Notes under the pieces: generated by a model | The model's database searches: none | Seen by the model: the letters and a program-made list of their open reading frames with translations, nothing else | What the model was told of the DNA's origin: nothing | Source: Pseudoflavonifractor phocaeensis | GTDB lineage: Bacteria > Bacillota > Clostridia > Oscillospirales > Oscillospiraceae | Assembly: GCF_021531815.1 (NCBI RefSeq) | Contig: NZ_JADYUM010000021.1 | Span: 1 to 37,328 of the forward strand | Direction: 5' to 3' | Length of the DNA stretch: 37,328 nucleotides | Part shown: positions 26,020-31,870 of the stretch, piece after piece | How positions within the stretch are numbered: position 1 is the first letter of the stretch | Layout of the letters: the number at the start of each line of letters is the position of its first letter | Translations under genes and position numbers: made by a program

Positions 26020-26874
26020 TCAGACAAATCTGGTCATCACAACGTCCTGGACCAGCTGATACTCATACTCGTCAAAGCACTTGTTGGTGATGCTGATGGC
26101 AATGGCGTCCTTGGGTGCCATTCCGTCTGTCATCAGCCGCAGGGCGGCCACCATGCCGCGCAGATCCACCGGATGGGTGGAGATTTCCCCGTTGACCGCC
26201 TTCTCGTTCAGGTCCATAAACAGCCCCACGCAGTGGTCGATGTGTTCCTCTGGGGCGTTGGGGGCGTCGGCCTGCAGCAGCCTGTGCAGCTGCCGAGGCT
26301 CCAGGACCGGCATGCGGATCACGGTGAACCGGGAGACCAGGGCCTCGTTCAGCTCCCGGGTCCCCGCGTAACCGTAGTTCATGGTGGCAATGAACCGGGT
26401 GGCCGGGTGCATGGGGATACATTCATATCCCGGAACATCGATGAGCCTGCGGTAGTCCAGGACCGAATGCATCACAGCGACGGCGTCGTTCTTCGCCATG
26501 TTGATCTCATCCAGGATACAGAATCCGCCGTACCGGGCCGCCTGGGCCACCGGACCGCTGCGCAGGCGCACTTCTCCGCCCACAAAGGTGTCGGTACCGA
26601 TCAGGGTACTGCTGTCGGTGTTTACATGGAAGGACACGTTGTAGACGGGCCTGCCAAACAACCAGGCCAGGTTGTCCGCCAAGATATTCTTTCCGGTGGC
26701 TTTTCCACCGCACAGCAGGATATTCTCCCCCTGCAGCAGCGCGGAAACCGCCAGCTCCAGAATTTCCTCGCCAATAAACTCCACGGGCGGCTTTGTGACG
26801 CGCCCCTGCACAGCCGTGTCCACAGCGTAGCGCTCTTTAAACTGCTCCAGCCGAATCGTCAGATCTTCTCTCAT
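26020..26874 (-). CDS. MoxR/CbbQ-type AAA+ ATPase
   Basis: A 284-residue ATPase from the ATG at 26874, where GGAGAA lies seven bases upstream (an in-frame ATG at 26895 lacks a ribosome site). Walker A is LLCGGKATGKNILADNLAWL, then PVYNVSFHVNTDSSTLIGTD. Walker B is GGFCILDEINMAKNDAVAVM, followed by sensor 1 RFIATMNYGYAGTRELNEA and the arginine-finger region SRFTVIRMPVLEPRQL. In the NorQ/CbbQ/MoxR families this ATPase assembles as a hexamer with a VWA adaptor. It starts the operon from its own promoter at 26960-26988 and is followed by the VWA gene. Confidence 0.92.
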   Translation of the reverse strand: MREDLTIRLEQFKERYAVDTAVQGRVTKPPVEFIGEEILELAVSALLQGENILLCGGKATGKNILADNLAWLFGRPVYNVSFHVNTDSSTLIGTDTFVGGEVRLRSGPVAQAARYGGFCILDEINMAKNDAVAVMHSVLDYRRLIDVPGYECIPMHPATRFIATMNYGYAGTRELNEALVSRFTVIRMPVLEPRQLHRLLQADAPNAPEEHIDHCVGLFMDLNEKAVNGEISTHPVDLRGMVAALRLMTDGMAPKDAIAISITNKCFDEYEYQLVQDVVMTRFV

Positions 26875-26959
26875 AATCTTCTCCGTCTTTGCCATTACTC
26901 GGGCAGATACCCGGTTTCCATCTCAGCGGGGCCGTCCGGAGCCCGCTTGTGCATATTCG

Positions 26960-26988
26960 ATTGTATCTTCCCCACAAAAGCTTGTCAA
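26960..26988 (-). promoter_or_regulatory. Promoter of the MoxR-VWA operon
   Basis: Reading leftward: TTGACA (26988-26983), 17 bases, TACAAT (26965-26960). The transcript would begin near 26953, leaving a leader of about 80 bases. Confidence 0.88.
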
Positions 26989-27021
26989 TGGTCTTCCATA
27001 TTCTGGGCCATGTAAGGGCGG

Positions 27022-27069
27022 AAAAGAAGCGCACCGGACTGGAAGTCAAACTTCCTATCCGGTGCGCTT
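27022..27069 (-). terminator. Terminator after the split small-protein gene
   Basis: AAGCGCACCGGA (27058-27069 read leftward) pairs with TCCGGTGCGCTT (27027-27038), with an inner GGAAG/CTTCC stem. On the minus strand it ends in CTTCTTTTCC. It lies immediately after the stop codon at 27077. Confidence 0.85.
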
Positions 27070-27076
27070 GCATCAT

Positions 27077-27586
27077 TCAATAGGGGAGGTATTTCTTGTG
27101 CAGCGCATAGAACACCTCCAGAGAGCCTCTGCAAGTGCCGCCAGTCCGTCGTTCTCCATTGGGCAGGGTGACCCAATAAGTCAGCTTCATGTCTGACACC
27201 GGCGGTTCCCCCACGTTTGAAGAAAACGTCACAATAAACTCGTCACCATTTGAGAGGAAAAACGCGTATTCATGCAGCATGCTGCCACCCGCAAACACCC
27301 CGTACCGAAAGATATTTTTCACGTTGCGCCCGGTATCTTAGAAGGCGTTCGCCGAGTCAAAGAGGGCCTGGATTTCCTCAGGGTCCTTCACCACTGCTGC
27401 CCCCTGGTTATACAGCTGGGCGCAGCTCAACCGAACATGAGCCACCTCATCAGCGGAGAAGTCGATCACATTGATGCTGCCGCGGCCCCAACCAAAGAGC
27501 CAGACACACAGGAGCAACGCCGCGGCCAGTGTACTGCCGCCGATTATCAGCCGCCTTTGTCTTCTGTCCAGGTTTGGGTGCTTCAT
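27077..27586 (-). pseudogene. Small single-pass membrane protein split by an in-frame stop codon
   Basis: The ATG at 27586 (AGGAGGACAGC upstream) starts MKHPNLDRRQRRLIIGGSTL, then a membrane segment LAAALLLCVWLFGW. An extracytoplasmic part runs through PEEIQALFDSANAF to a TAA at 27338-27340. The same frame continues without interruption: DTGRNVKNIFRYGVFAGGSM, then LHEYAFFLSNGDEFIVTFSS, ending KKYLPY* at 27077. Together they make one coherent ~169-residue protein of unknown function broken by a single stop. A GTG/ATG restart near 27322 has no good ribosome site, so the tail is probably not made unless the stop is read through. Sequencing error is possible. Confidence 0.75.
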
Positions 27587-27671
27587 GCTGTCCTCCTCAG
27601 AAAATGTGCAATGTTCCAACAAACCTCCAAAAAACAAAAGCCCTGAATCCGTTGGGATTCAAGGCTTTTCA
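27587..27671. other. Terminator-like repeat left of the element (displaced tRNA-Thr flank)
   Basis: 27643-27671 (AAAAGCCCTGAATCC...GGATTCAAGGCTTTT, interrupted by GTTG) is an imperfect stem with a U-tract on the minus strand. Almost the same sequence stands next to the intact tRNA-Thr at 36350-36379, where it is that tRNA's terminator. Two bases (gg versus aa) and a 2-base insertion distinguish the copies. It is the original chromosomal tRNA terminator, pushed 8.7 kb away by the integrated element. No gene lies here. Confidence 0.75.
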
Positions 27672-27717
27672 TGGAGCTGCTAGGCAGATTCGAACTGCCG
27701 ACCTCATCCTTACCAAG
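27672..27717. repeat. attL: displaced 46-bp 3' part of tRNA-Thr
   Basis: Exactly identical over 46 bp to 36380-36425, in the same orientation. It covers tRNA-Thr(GGU) from the encoded CCA to the anticodon loop and lacks the 5' half, so it is not a functional tRNA. This is the hallmark of integration by a tyrosine recombinase into a tRNA 3' end. Confidence 0.95.
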
Positions 27718-27874
27718 AAGGTCGGGGGGCCGCGCCCCCCAACGTCCCCCCGCTTCTGCGTTGAATCCCAAGGGATTTTCAGTTTTCCATTCAATCGCGG
27801 GTGGTTTCTTTGGCTACGAAACCGACCGCTTCCTTTTCCAACAGTAGTATAACGTTTGAATTGTTCACGAAACA

Positions 27875-27952
27875 AGATGTTCGAGCATTTTCGGACATCT
27901 TTTTTTGTTGTTCAACATCTTCGAACATCTCCCACCCAAAAACGAACATCTT
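27875..27952. repeat. Cluster of AGATGTTC/GAACATCT motifs (left)
   Basis: Copies: AGATGTTCG 27875-27883, GGACATCT 27893-27900 (one mismatch), CAACATCTTC 27913-27922 (one mismatch), GAACATCT 27923-27930, CGAACATCTT 27943-27952. They are in mixed orientation with 9-20 base spacing. The same motif recurs twice at 35278-35295 near the integrase gene. Confidence 0.75.
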
Positions 27953-28033
27953 GGAACACCTTCAGAAGAAAAAGAAGTAAAGAAACAAAGTGAATTATGT
28001 GCAGGGGTGTCCGACTGTATTGGATACCCCTTT

Positions 28034-28042
28034 TGCTATAAT
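28034..28042 (+). promoter_or_regulatory. Extended -10 promoter of the paralog operon
   Basis: TGCTATAAT without a clear -35 box; the inverted repeat GGGGTGTCC/GGATACCCC (28004-28030) occupies the place where -35 contacts would be, so a regulator could either block or replace -35 recognition. The same TGCTATAAT occurs at 30555-30563 and 34193-34201 in this element. Confidence 0.65.
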
Positions 28043-28144
28043 AAGGTCAGAAAGTGAGAGATGAAACAAAACCTCTCAAAAAGAAAATAAGGGTGGCGAC
28101 CTAAGAAATACGCAGGATGCCAAGAGCATCAGAAAGGATTTACT

Positions 28145-28618
28145 ATGAAGGCTAACATGAACATGAAGAAGAACACCGTCGCTGTCAACCCCATCGCCAA
28201 GACCATCACCATCTCCAAGGCTTACTACAAGAAGGCTTGCATCTACGGCACTTCCGAGTACTACGAGTTCCGAACCGTTCTGAGCGAGAACGAGGGCTTC
28301 ACCGTCGAGTTCAAGGTCATCGAGAAGAAAACCTACAAGTCCCTGACCTTCGAGCGCATGGAAGAGTACATCAAGACCCAGCCCAACAGCGAGAAGCAGC
28401 TGATCACCTTCGCCGCCGTCCAGAAGGTCGCCGAGAAGAAGGGCAGCAAGTACCCCCTGACCAAGAAGTGGTTCCTGAACGCCTACCCCGAGTACAAGGA
28501 GAACGAGGTTTCCGCCAACGAGACTGCCGAGCTGGAGAAGCAGCTGGAGGCTGAGCTGGATGCCCTGATGGATGATGACGACTCCGTCGTTGAGTTCCCC
28601 GCTGCCGCCAACATGTAA
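28145..28618 (+). CDS. Unknown protein, paralog A of a tandem pair
   Basis: A 157-residue protein I do not recognise by function. After a basic start (MKANMNMKKNTVAVNPIAKT) comes TITISKAYYKKACIYGTSEY, a central LTFERMEEYIKTQPNSEKQL and KYPLTKKWFLNAYPEYKENE, then an acidic tail (LDALMDDDDSVVEFPAA). It aligns with the next gene at TIT..., at the LT..M..YI block and at the KWF...PE(Y/F)..N block. Codons are strongly biased to C/G-ending optimal types (AAG, AAC, CTG, GTC), suggesting high expression. It is first in the left operon, with AGAAAGGATTTACT upstream. No membrane segment or catalytic triad is seen. Confidence 0.85.
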   Translation: MKANMNMKKNTVAVNPIAKTITISKAYYKKACIYGTSEYYEFRTVLSENEGFTVEFKVIEKKTYKSLTFERMEEYIKTQPNSEKQLITFAAVQKVAEKKGSKYPLTKKWFLNAYPEYKENEVSANETAELEKQLEAELDALMDDDDSVVEFPAAANM

Positions 28619-28643
28619 TTGAGATTTGAAGGAGGATACAACC

Positions 28644-29126
28644 ATGAAGAAGGCTTATGTGATTGACTACACCAACAGCACCATTACCGTCAACAGCAGT
28701 TTCTATGAGAAGATGCAGGATCCCACCTCTGAAGAGTACAAGCTGATCAAGGCTATCCGTGCCGACTACCCCGAGATGCGGATCGTCAACCGCACCCACA
28801 AGACTCCCACCAAGTACGTCTCCAAGAGCACCGGCGAAACCTTCAACTGCAATCAGTTCAAGAACTTGACCTACAAGAACATGAGAGGCTTTATCGAGGC
28901 TCTGCCCAACAAGCAGGACTACCTGCCCGCCTACGAGTTCCTTGAGAAGTGCGCTTCTCTCCCCCAGACCTCCCGCTACACCGTAGTCCGCAAGTGGTTT
29001 GTCGCCCAGTTCCCCGAGTTCCGCAAGAATCCCCTGTTCTACCTCTACAACGAGGTTAAGGTGGTTGACATCACCCCCTTCATCGAAGAGGAGCAGACCC
29101 GCGCCGAAGAGAAGCAGGCATCCTGA
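28644..29126 (+). CDS. Unknown protein, paralog B of the tandem pair
   Basis: A 160-residue protein starting at ATG 28644, where GGAGGATACAACC gives a good ribosome site. It begins MKKAYVIDYTNSTITVNSSF, then YKLIKAIRADYPEMRIVNRT, LTYKNMRGFIEALPNKQDYL and YTVVRKWFVAQFPEFRKNPL, aligning with paralog A over most of its length. It ends in a Glu-rich tail (FIEEEQTRAEEKQAS). It lies 25 bases after gene A in the same transcript and shows the same optimal codon choice. The conserved KWF-x4-PE-x3-N motif is the best family mark. Function unknown. Confidence 0.87.
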   Translation: MKKAYVIDYTNSTITVNSSFYEKMQDPTSEEYKLIKAIRADYPEMRIVNRTHKTPTKYVSKSTGETFNCNQFKNLTYKNMRGFIEALPNKQDYLPAYEFLEKCASLPQTSRYTVVRKWFVAQFPEFRKNPLFYLYNEVKVVDITPFIEEEQTRAEEKQAS

Positions 29127-29147
29127 ATCCAAAAGGAGGAAATAAAC

Positions 29148-29378
29148 ATGAAACCCACATTCGAAGAAGCTCTGGCTGTGTGCGTGCAGTACTATGTTGA
29201 TCGCGGAAACCCTGTGGAGCTGGCAAAAACCATTGTAAGCCGAGGAGAAACGGCAGTATTTGATCTGTACTACGCCATCCAAGAGGAAAAGAAACTGCCG
29301 CAGAGCGTCGCAACTGTCGTTTCTCTAACCCAACCTGACAGCGGAAATTCTGCCGAGATTTTTGCGGCAGATGGATGA
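29148..29378 (+). CDS. Small unknown protein, third gene of left operon
   Basis: A 76-residue protein, MKPTFEEALAVCVQYYVDRG then NPVELAKTIVSRGETAVFDL, probably all helical, with no membrane segment. AAAGGAGGAAATAAAC directly upstream is an excellent ribosome site. It lies 21 bases after paralog B. Codon use is less biased than in the paralogs. I do not recognise a family. Confidence 0.75.
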   Translation: MKPTFEEALAVCVQYYVDRGNPVELAKTIVSRGETAVFDLYYAIQEEKKLPQSVATVVSLTQPDSGNSAEIFAADG

Positions 29379-29456
29379 AAAATTTTTGGCCAAAACAGGT
29401 TTTCCGATTAGGAGGAAATTTTATATACAAATGGAGGGGTTAAAAAGGATAACTAT

Positions 29457-29564
29457 ACTTAGGGGGTTCCCCCTAAGAATCTCCGTGGGGCTGTGCCCCA
29501 CACCCCCTATGGAGTTTTTTATAAAATCCTTCGCCCTTCGGGCTCAGGCTTTTATAAAAAACTC
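29457..29564. repeat. Compound stem-loop array in the left operon
   Basis: Three hairpins in a row: TTAGGGGG/CCCCCTAA (29459-29466/29469-29476); GTGGGGC/GCCCCAC (29485-29491/29495-29501), closed outside by CTCC/GGAG; and a long perfect 15-bp stem 29512-29526/29550-29564 (GAGTTTTTTATAAAA) capped by CGCCC-TTCG-GGGC-like loop. No protein is supported across it. It could be a non-coding RNA, a miniature repeat or a processing/attenuation site between the third and fourth genes. Confidence 0.7.
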
Positions 29565-29597
29565 TTCCAGAAGCAAGAGAAATAAGGAGATACACAA

Positions 29598-29780
29598 ATG
29601 ACAGATTTTATGAAATACGCAAGAACACGCGGTTTAGTACCTGATTGGGTATGGTATCAAATCAATGGATAGTCAGCATAGGAGAATTGGGTTGAACAAC
29701 ACGACAAGTTCATGGACTTTCTGACTGCCGAAGAGGCAAGCCCACAATTCAACTTCACCAGCGAGGTGAAACTGAAATGA
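29598..29780 (+). pseudogene. Tiny gene with two in-frame TAG codons
   Basis: From the ATG at 29598 (AAGGAGATACACAA upstream) the frame reads MTDFMKYARTRGLVPDWVWY QING, then TAG, SA, TAG. It then continues ENWVEQHDKFMDFLTAEEAS PQFNFTSEVKLK to a TGA at 29778-29780. The TGA overlaps the next ATG as ATGA, which suggests the whole 60-codon frame was once, or is, one translated unit coupled to the next gene. Both TAGs could come from TGG (Trp) by one base change. Either a decayed gene or a 24-residue peptide is made. Confidence 0.5.
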
Positions 29781-29914
29781 GCGACCGAAAGAAGAAAGAC
29801 AAGAAGAAAAAGAAGCAATCCTCATTTGAGACAGAAATTTTCCGATTCATAGAGAAGAGTCTGAAATCTGCGATGGAGGTTGCATTGGATGACATCTTCA
29901 AAGACTGGAAATGA
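29777..29914 (+). CDS. Tiny Lys-rich helical protein
   Basis: A 45-residue product, MSDRKKKDKKKKKQSSFETE then IFRFIEKSLKSAMEVALDDI FKDWK. The N-terminal half is almost pure Lys/Asp, the rest an amphipathic helix. Its ATG overlaps the preceding stop (ATGA) and a perfect terminator follows within five bases, so it is a plausible last gene of the left operon. Function unknown; nucleic-acid binding by the Lys block is only a guess. Confidence 0.6.
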   Translation: MSDRKKKDKKKKKQSSFETEIFRFIEKSLKSAMEVALDDIFKDWK

Positions 29915-29918
29915 CAAG

Positions 29919-29959
29919 AGGCGGAAGCCGTTCTGAATGGAACGACTTCCGCCTTTTTT
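29919..29959 (+). terminator. Terminator of the left operon
   Basis: AGGCGGAAG and CTTCCGCCT (29919-29927/29946-29954) plus an inner CGTTC/GAACG stem, followed by TTTTTT. Clear intrinsic terminator. Confidence 0.92.
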
Positions 29960-30215
29960 CGTTTTCTACCGCCAGACGGCAGGTTTCTCTTCTGTCGAGG
30001 ACAGGCGCAAAAACCGTCAGCCGAAACAAAAATGCCTCTGCGTGGGAGAGTTGCCCACGCCTTTTTCGCATTGGGCTTCTGGAAACTTTTTTGCCCGAAT
30101 ACTGCCCCCCTGTTCGGGAAAGAGTGTTCGGAGTTTCGCGGACAAAAACGGCACTTAAACGTGGCGTTTTTCCCCTCTTTTGGAGCCCGCTCCACCGTTC
30201 AGGAAACCAAATGTT
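29960..30215. other. Gene-free spacer between left operon and XRE gene
   Basis: About 255 bases with no supported gene on either strand. Several runs of 5-6 A or T and short stems (GTGGGAGAGTTGCCCAC at about 30039-30055) occur. It is the meeting point of two converging transcripts; the right part may hold the XRE gene's terminator (AAAACGGCACTTAAACGTGGCGTTTT, about 30147-30172). Confidence 0.4.
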
Positions 30216-30428
30216 TTATTGGACATCCTCCACATACTCGATCAGATCGCCGGGCTGACACTCCAGAAGGGCGCAAATCTTATCGAGAATCTTCCATGAC
30301 ACGAGTTCCCCATGCCGAAGCTGTTGCAGATAAGACTGTCCAATCAGCTTCTCTTCCCTGATTCTGGTGGATGTGTAGCCATGCTTCTTCAGTTCTGCCA
30401 AAATGTCTACCTTATATCGGATCGCCAT
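30216..30428 (-). CDS. XRE/Cro-CI-type transcriptional regulator
   Basis: A 70-residue single-domain helix-turn-helix protein from ATG 30428, which has AAGGAGG nine bases upstream: MAIRYKVDILAELKKHGYTS, TRIREEKLIGQSYLQQLRHG and ISWKILDKICALLECQPGDLIEY-like (here VSWKILDKICALLECQPGDL). The pattern matches the small HTH_26-like XRE family common on Gram-positive mobile elements. It is transcribed divergently from the 30620 gene, and half-sites AGTGC/GCACT lie between. It is likely the element's master repressor. Confidence 0.88.
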   Translation of the reverse strand: MAIRYKVDILAELKKHGYTSTRIREEKLIGQSYLQQLRHGELVSWKILDKICALLECQPGDLIEYVEDVQ

Positions 30429-30563
30429 ACAAAGAGCCTCCTTTCCCATTGTCCTCATTATACGCTGCAATAGCACCAAAATCAAGTGCTAATTCTACAC
30501 AAATTTCGCACTAGATATTCGTGTATTTCGTCAATTGATTACACTAGTATTTAGTGCTATAAT
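30429..30563. promoter_or_regulatory. Divergent promoter/operator region of the XRE regulator
   Basis: On the plus strand TTGATT (30535-30540), 17 bases and TATAAT (30558-30563, with TGC before it) form a strong promoter. Three operator-like sites with the AGTGC/GCACT half-site occur: AAGTGCTAATTCTACAC (about 30484-30500), GCACTAGATATTCGTG (30508-30523) and the palindrome CACTAGTATTTAGTG (30542-30556). The last lies between -35 and -10. The layout recalls a phage repressor switch. Confidence 0.7.
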
Positions 30564-30619
30564 AAAGACACTTAAAGGAGATCCCCAAACACTACAACAT
30601 CCAAAAGGAGATATGAATT

Positions 30620-30898
30620 ATGAGTAAGAACGAACTGATTGCCAAGATCGAGGCTCTGAACGCTTGGGAGGCTCTGATGGAAGACGCCAAGGCCGAAGCC
30701 GATGCCATCCGCGATAGCATCAAGCAGGAGATGCTTGACCGCGATGTGGAGGAGCTGACCGCAGGAGCTTACATCATCCGCTGGACTTCCGTTCTCTCCA
30801 ACCGTTTCGACACCACCAACTTCAAGAAGGTCTACGGTGATCTCTACAAGGCTTTCACCAAGCAGACCTCCAGCCGCCGCTTCTCCATCTCTTGCTAA
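30620..30898 (+). CDS. Small unknown protein next to XRE switch
   Basis: A 92-residue protein, MSKNELIAKIEALNAWEALM with a helical, charged first half (possible coiled coil, residues 1-45). A C-terminal segment AGAYIIRWTSVLSNRFDTTN FKKVYGDLYKAF follows. The second half resembles short proteins often seen on clostridial mobile elements, but I know no function. Codon choice is optimal as in the paralog pair. It follows the divergent promoter by 56 bases, with AAGGAGATATGAATT upstream. Confidence 0.82.
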   Translation: MSKNELIAKIEALNAWEALMEDAKAEADAIRDSIKQEMLDRDVEELTAGAYIIRWTSVLSNRFDTTNFKKVYGDLYKAFTKQTSSRRFSISC

Positions 30899-30906
30899 AT
30901 CAAATG

Positions 30907-30938
30907 CGCTCCACGGGCCGCCAAAAGCCCGTGGAGCG
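30907..30938 (+). other. Perfect 12-bp hairpin upstream of DUF6809-like gene
   Basis: CGCTCCACGGGC and GCCCGTGGAGCG (30907-30918 and 30927-30938) with an 8-base loop and no U-tract. It lies between two co-directional genes and could tune relative expression or mark RNA processing. Confidence 0.65.
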
Positions 30939-30956
30939 TGGAAGGAGGAAACAGTC

Positions 30957-31238
30957 ATGTATGTTCTGAAAGACCTGTGGCGCGAGTGCTACGCGCCCGA
31001 AGTGAAGCGTTCCAGAAGAGGAAGTGAATACCATCGTCTGGCGCAGGGGCTTGCGGAACGCAGAGCCGAACTCCTTCACCTCCTGTCAGCCGAGGCGCAA
31101 TCCACCTTGGAACGATTTGAGCGCACGAAGGATACCCTTTCGGCAATCAGCGAGGAGGACACCTTCATCGAGGGCTTCCGCATGGGAGCCAGAATGATGC
31201 TTGATGTGTTGGGGGCACATCAACGGCAATTTGAGTAG
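30957..31238 (+). CDS. DUF6809-like small protein
   Basis: A 93-residue helical protein starting at ATG 30957 (AAGGAGGAAACAGTC upstream). MYVLKDLWRECYAPEVKRSR, RGSEYHRLAQGLAERRAELL, TLSAISEEDTFIEGFRMGAR and MMLDVLGAH match what I recall of the DUF6809 family: RGSEY near the start and the EExFIxGFRxGARMM motif near the end. These proteins are common on clostridial chromosomes and elements and have no known function. It is followed after 11 bases by the serine recombinase gene. Confidence 0.82.
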   Translation: MYVLKDLWRECYAPEVKRSRRGSEYHRLAQGLAERRAELLHLLSAEAQSTLERFERTKDTLSAISEEDTFIEGFRMGARMMLDVLGAHQRQFE

Positions 31239-31249
31239 GAGGAACGATT

Positions 31250-31837
31250 ATGATTCACGGGTACGCCCGCTGCTCGACTAACGAGAGCAAGCAGGATATC
31301 GACAGACAAGTGCGGGAGCTGAAGGCAGCGGGCGCGGAGACTGTCTTTCTGGAGTACGAACACGGCGACGCCGCAGTCAAAAAGCAGCTTTCTTCTCTTC
31401 TGGAGACTGCCGCCGAAGGGGACACCATCATCACTCTGGAGGTTTCCCGACTGGCTCGCTCCACCAAGCAGCTCTGCGAGATCATCGAGGTCATCCGCGC
31501 CAAGCGTCTGCGTCTGGAGATCGTGGGGAGCATCACCGTGGATTGCTCCAACGGTCAGATCGACCCGATGACAAACGCCTTTATCCAGATGTCGGGTGTG
31601 TTTGCCGAATTGGAGTTGCGTATCATCCGTGAGCGTGTCCGTTCCGGTATGGCAAACGCCAAGGCCAAGGGGGCGAAAATCGGGCGGCCGCAGACAACCA
31701 TTGACCAGATTCCTTCTGGGTTCCTTCGCCACTACCCCGCGTTCAAGTCGGGGCAACTCAATTTGAGTGAGTTGGCAAGGGTGTGTGATTTGAGCAGGAC
31801 AACAGTTTATAAGTATCTTGACCTTTTGGATGGATAA
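31250..31837 (+). CDS. Serine recombinase (resolvase/invertase family)
   Basis: A 195-residue small serine recombinase. MIHGYARCSTNESKQDIDRQ carries the catalytic Ser9 after the YxR motif. TIITLEVSRLARSTKQLCEI holds the SRLAR active-site arginines. GVFAELELRIIRERVRSGMANAKAKGAKIGRP is the E-helix and linker, quoted here in part as AELELRIIRERVRSGMANAK. The C-terminal ~45 residues (ELARVCDLSRTTVYKYLDLL) are the DNA-binding HTH. It could resolve multimers or invert a DNA segment. It shares a transcript with the two preceding genes and ends at a perfect terminator. Confidence 0.95.
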   Translation: MIHGYARCSTNESKQDIDRQVRELKAAGAETVFLEYEHGDAAVKKQLSSLLETAAEGDTIITLEVSRLARSTKQLCEIIEVIRAKRLRLEIVGSITVDCSNGQIDPMTNAFIQMSGVFAELELRIIRERVRSGMANAKAKGAKIGRPQTTIDQIPSGFLRHYPAFKSGQLNLSELARVCDLSRTTVYKYLDLLDG

Positions 31838-31870
31838 AAAGTGGGGAACTATATTAGTTCCCCACTTTTT
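31836..31870. terminator. Bidirectional terminator between recombinase and protease genes
   Basis: AAAAAGTGGGGAACT and AGTTCCCCACTTTTT (31836-31850/31856-31870) form a perfect 15-bp stem with a 5-base loop. It has T-tracts on both strands and separates two converging genes, overlapping the last base of the protease stop codon. Confidence 0.93.

Larger units (their letters stand above)
27718..28144 (+). promoter_or_regulatory. Left-end regulatory region of the element
   Basis: These 427 bases have no gene. From the left: a GGGGGG-CCGCG-CCCCCC hairpin (27723-27739), then five AGATGTTC/GAACATCT motifs at 27875-27952, a purine-rich tract, and the imperfect inverted repeat GGGGTGTCC/GGATACCCC (28004-28012/28022-28030). 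An extended -10 TGCTATAAT (28034-28042) and a ~100-base leader with small stems (GATGC-CAAGA-GCATC near 28116-28131) follow. The AAAGGATTT ribosome site lies just before the first gene. It probably serves integrase or regulator binding plus control of the first operon. Confidence 0.6.

Noticed and set aside
27672-27717. A second tRNA-Thr gene
   Set aside because: Only the 3' part from anticodon loop to CCA is present; the 5' acceptor and D arm are missing.
27529-27852. Short plus-strand frame over the left attachment site
   Set aside because: It reads through the displaced tRNA part and its terminator; no sign of coding.
27875-27952. CRISPR-like array at the left end of the element
   Set aside because: The repeated unit is only eight bases, irregularly spaced and in both orientations; no cas genes are present.
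29362-29601. A 79-codon frame over the three-hairpin array
   Set aside because: It overlaps inverted repeats and its amino-acid sequence is just their translation; no ribosome site at the start.
31250-31837. Serine recombinase as the invertase of the YDG segment at 22251-22352
   Set aside because: It lies in a different, recently integrated element, and no shared crossover site is seen; a link would be pure speculation.
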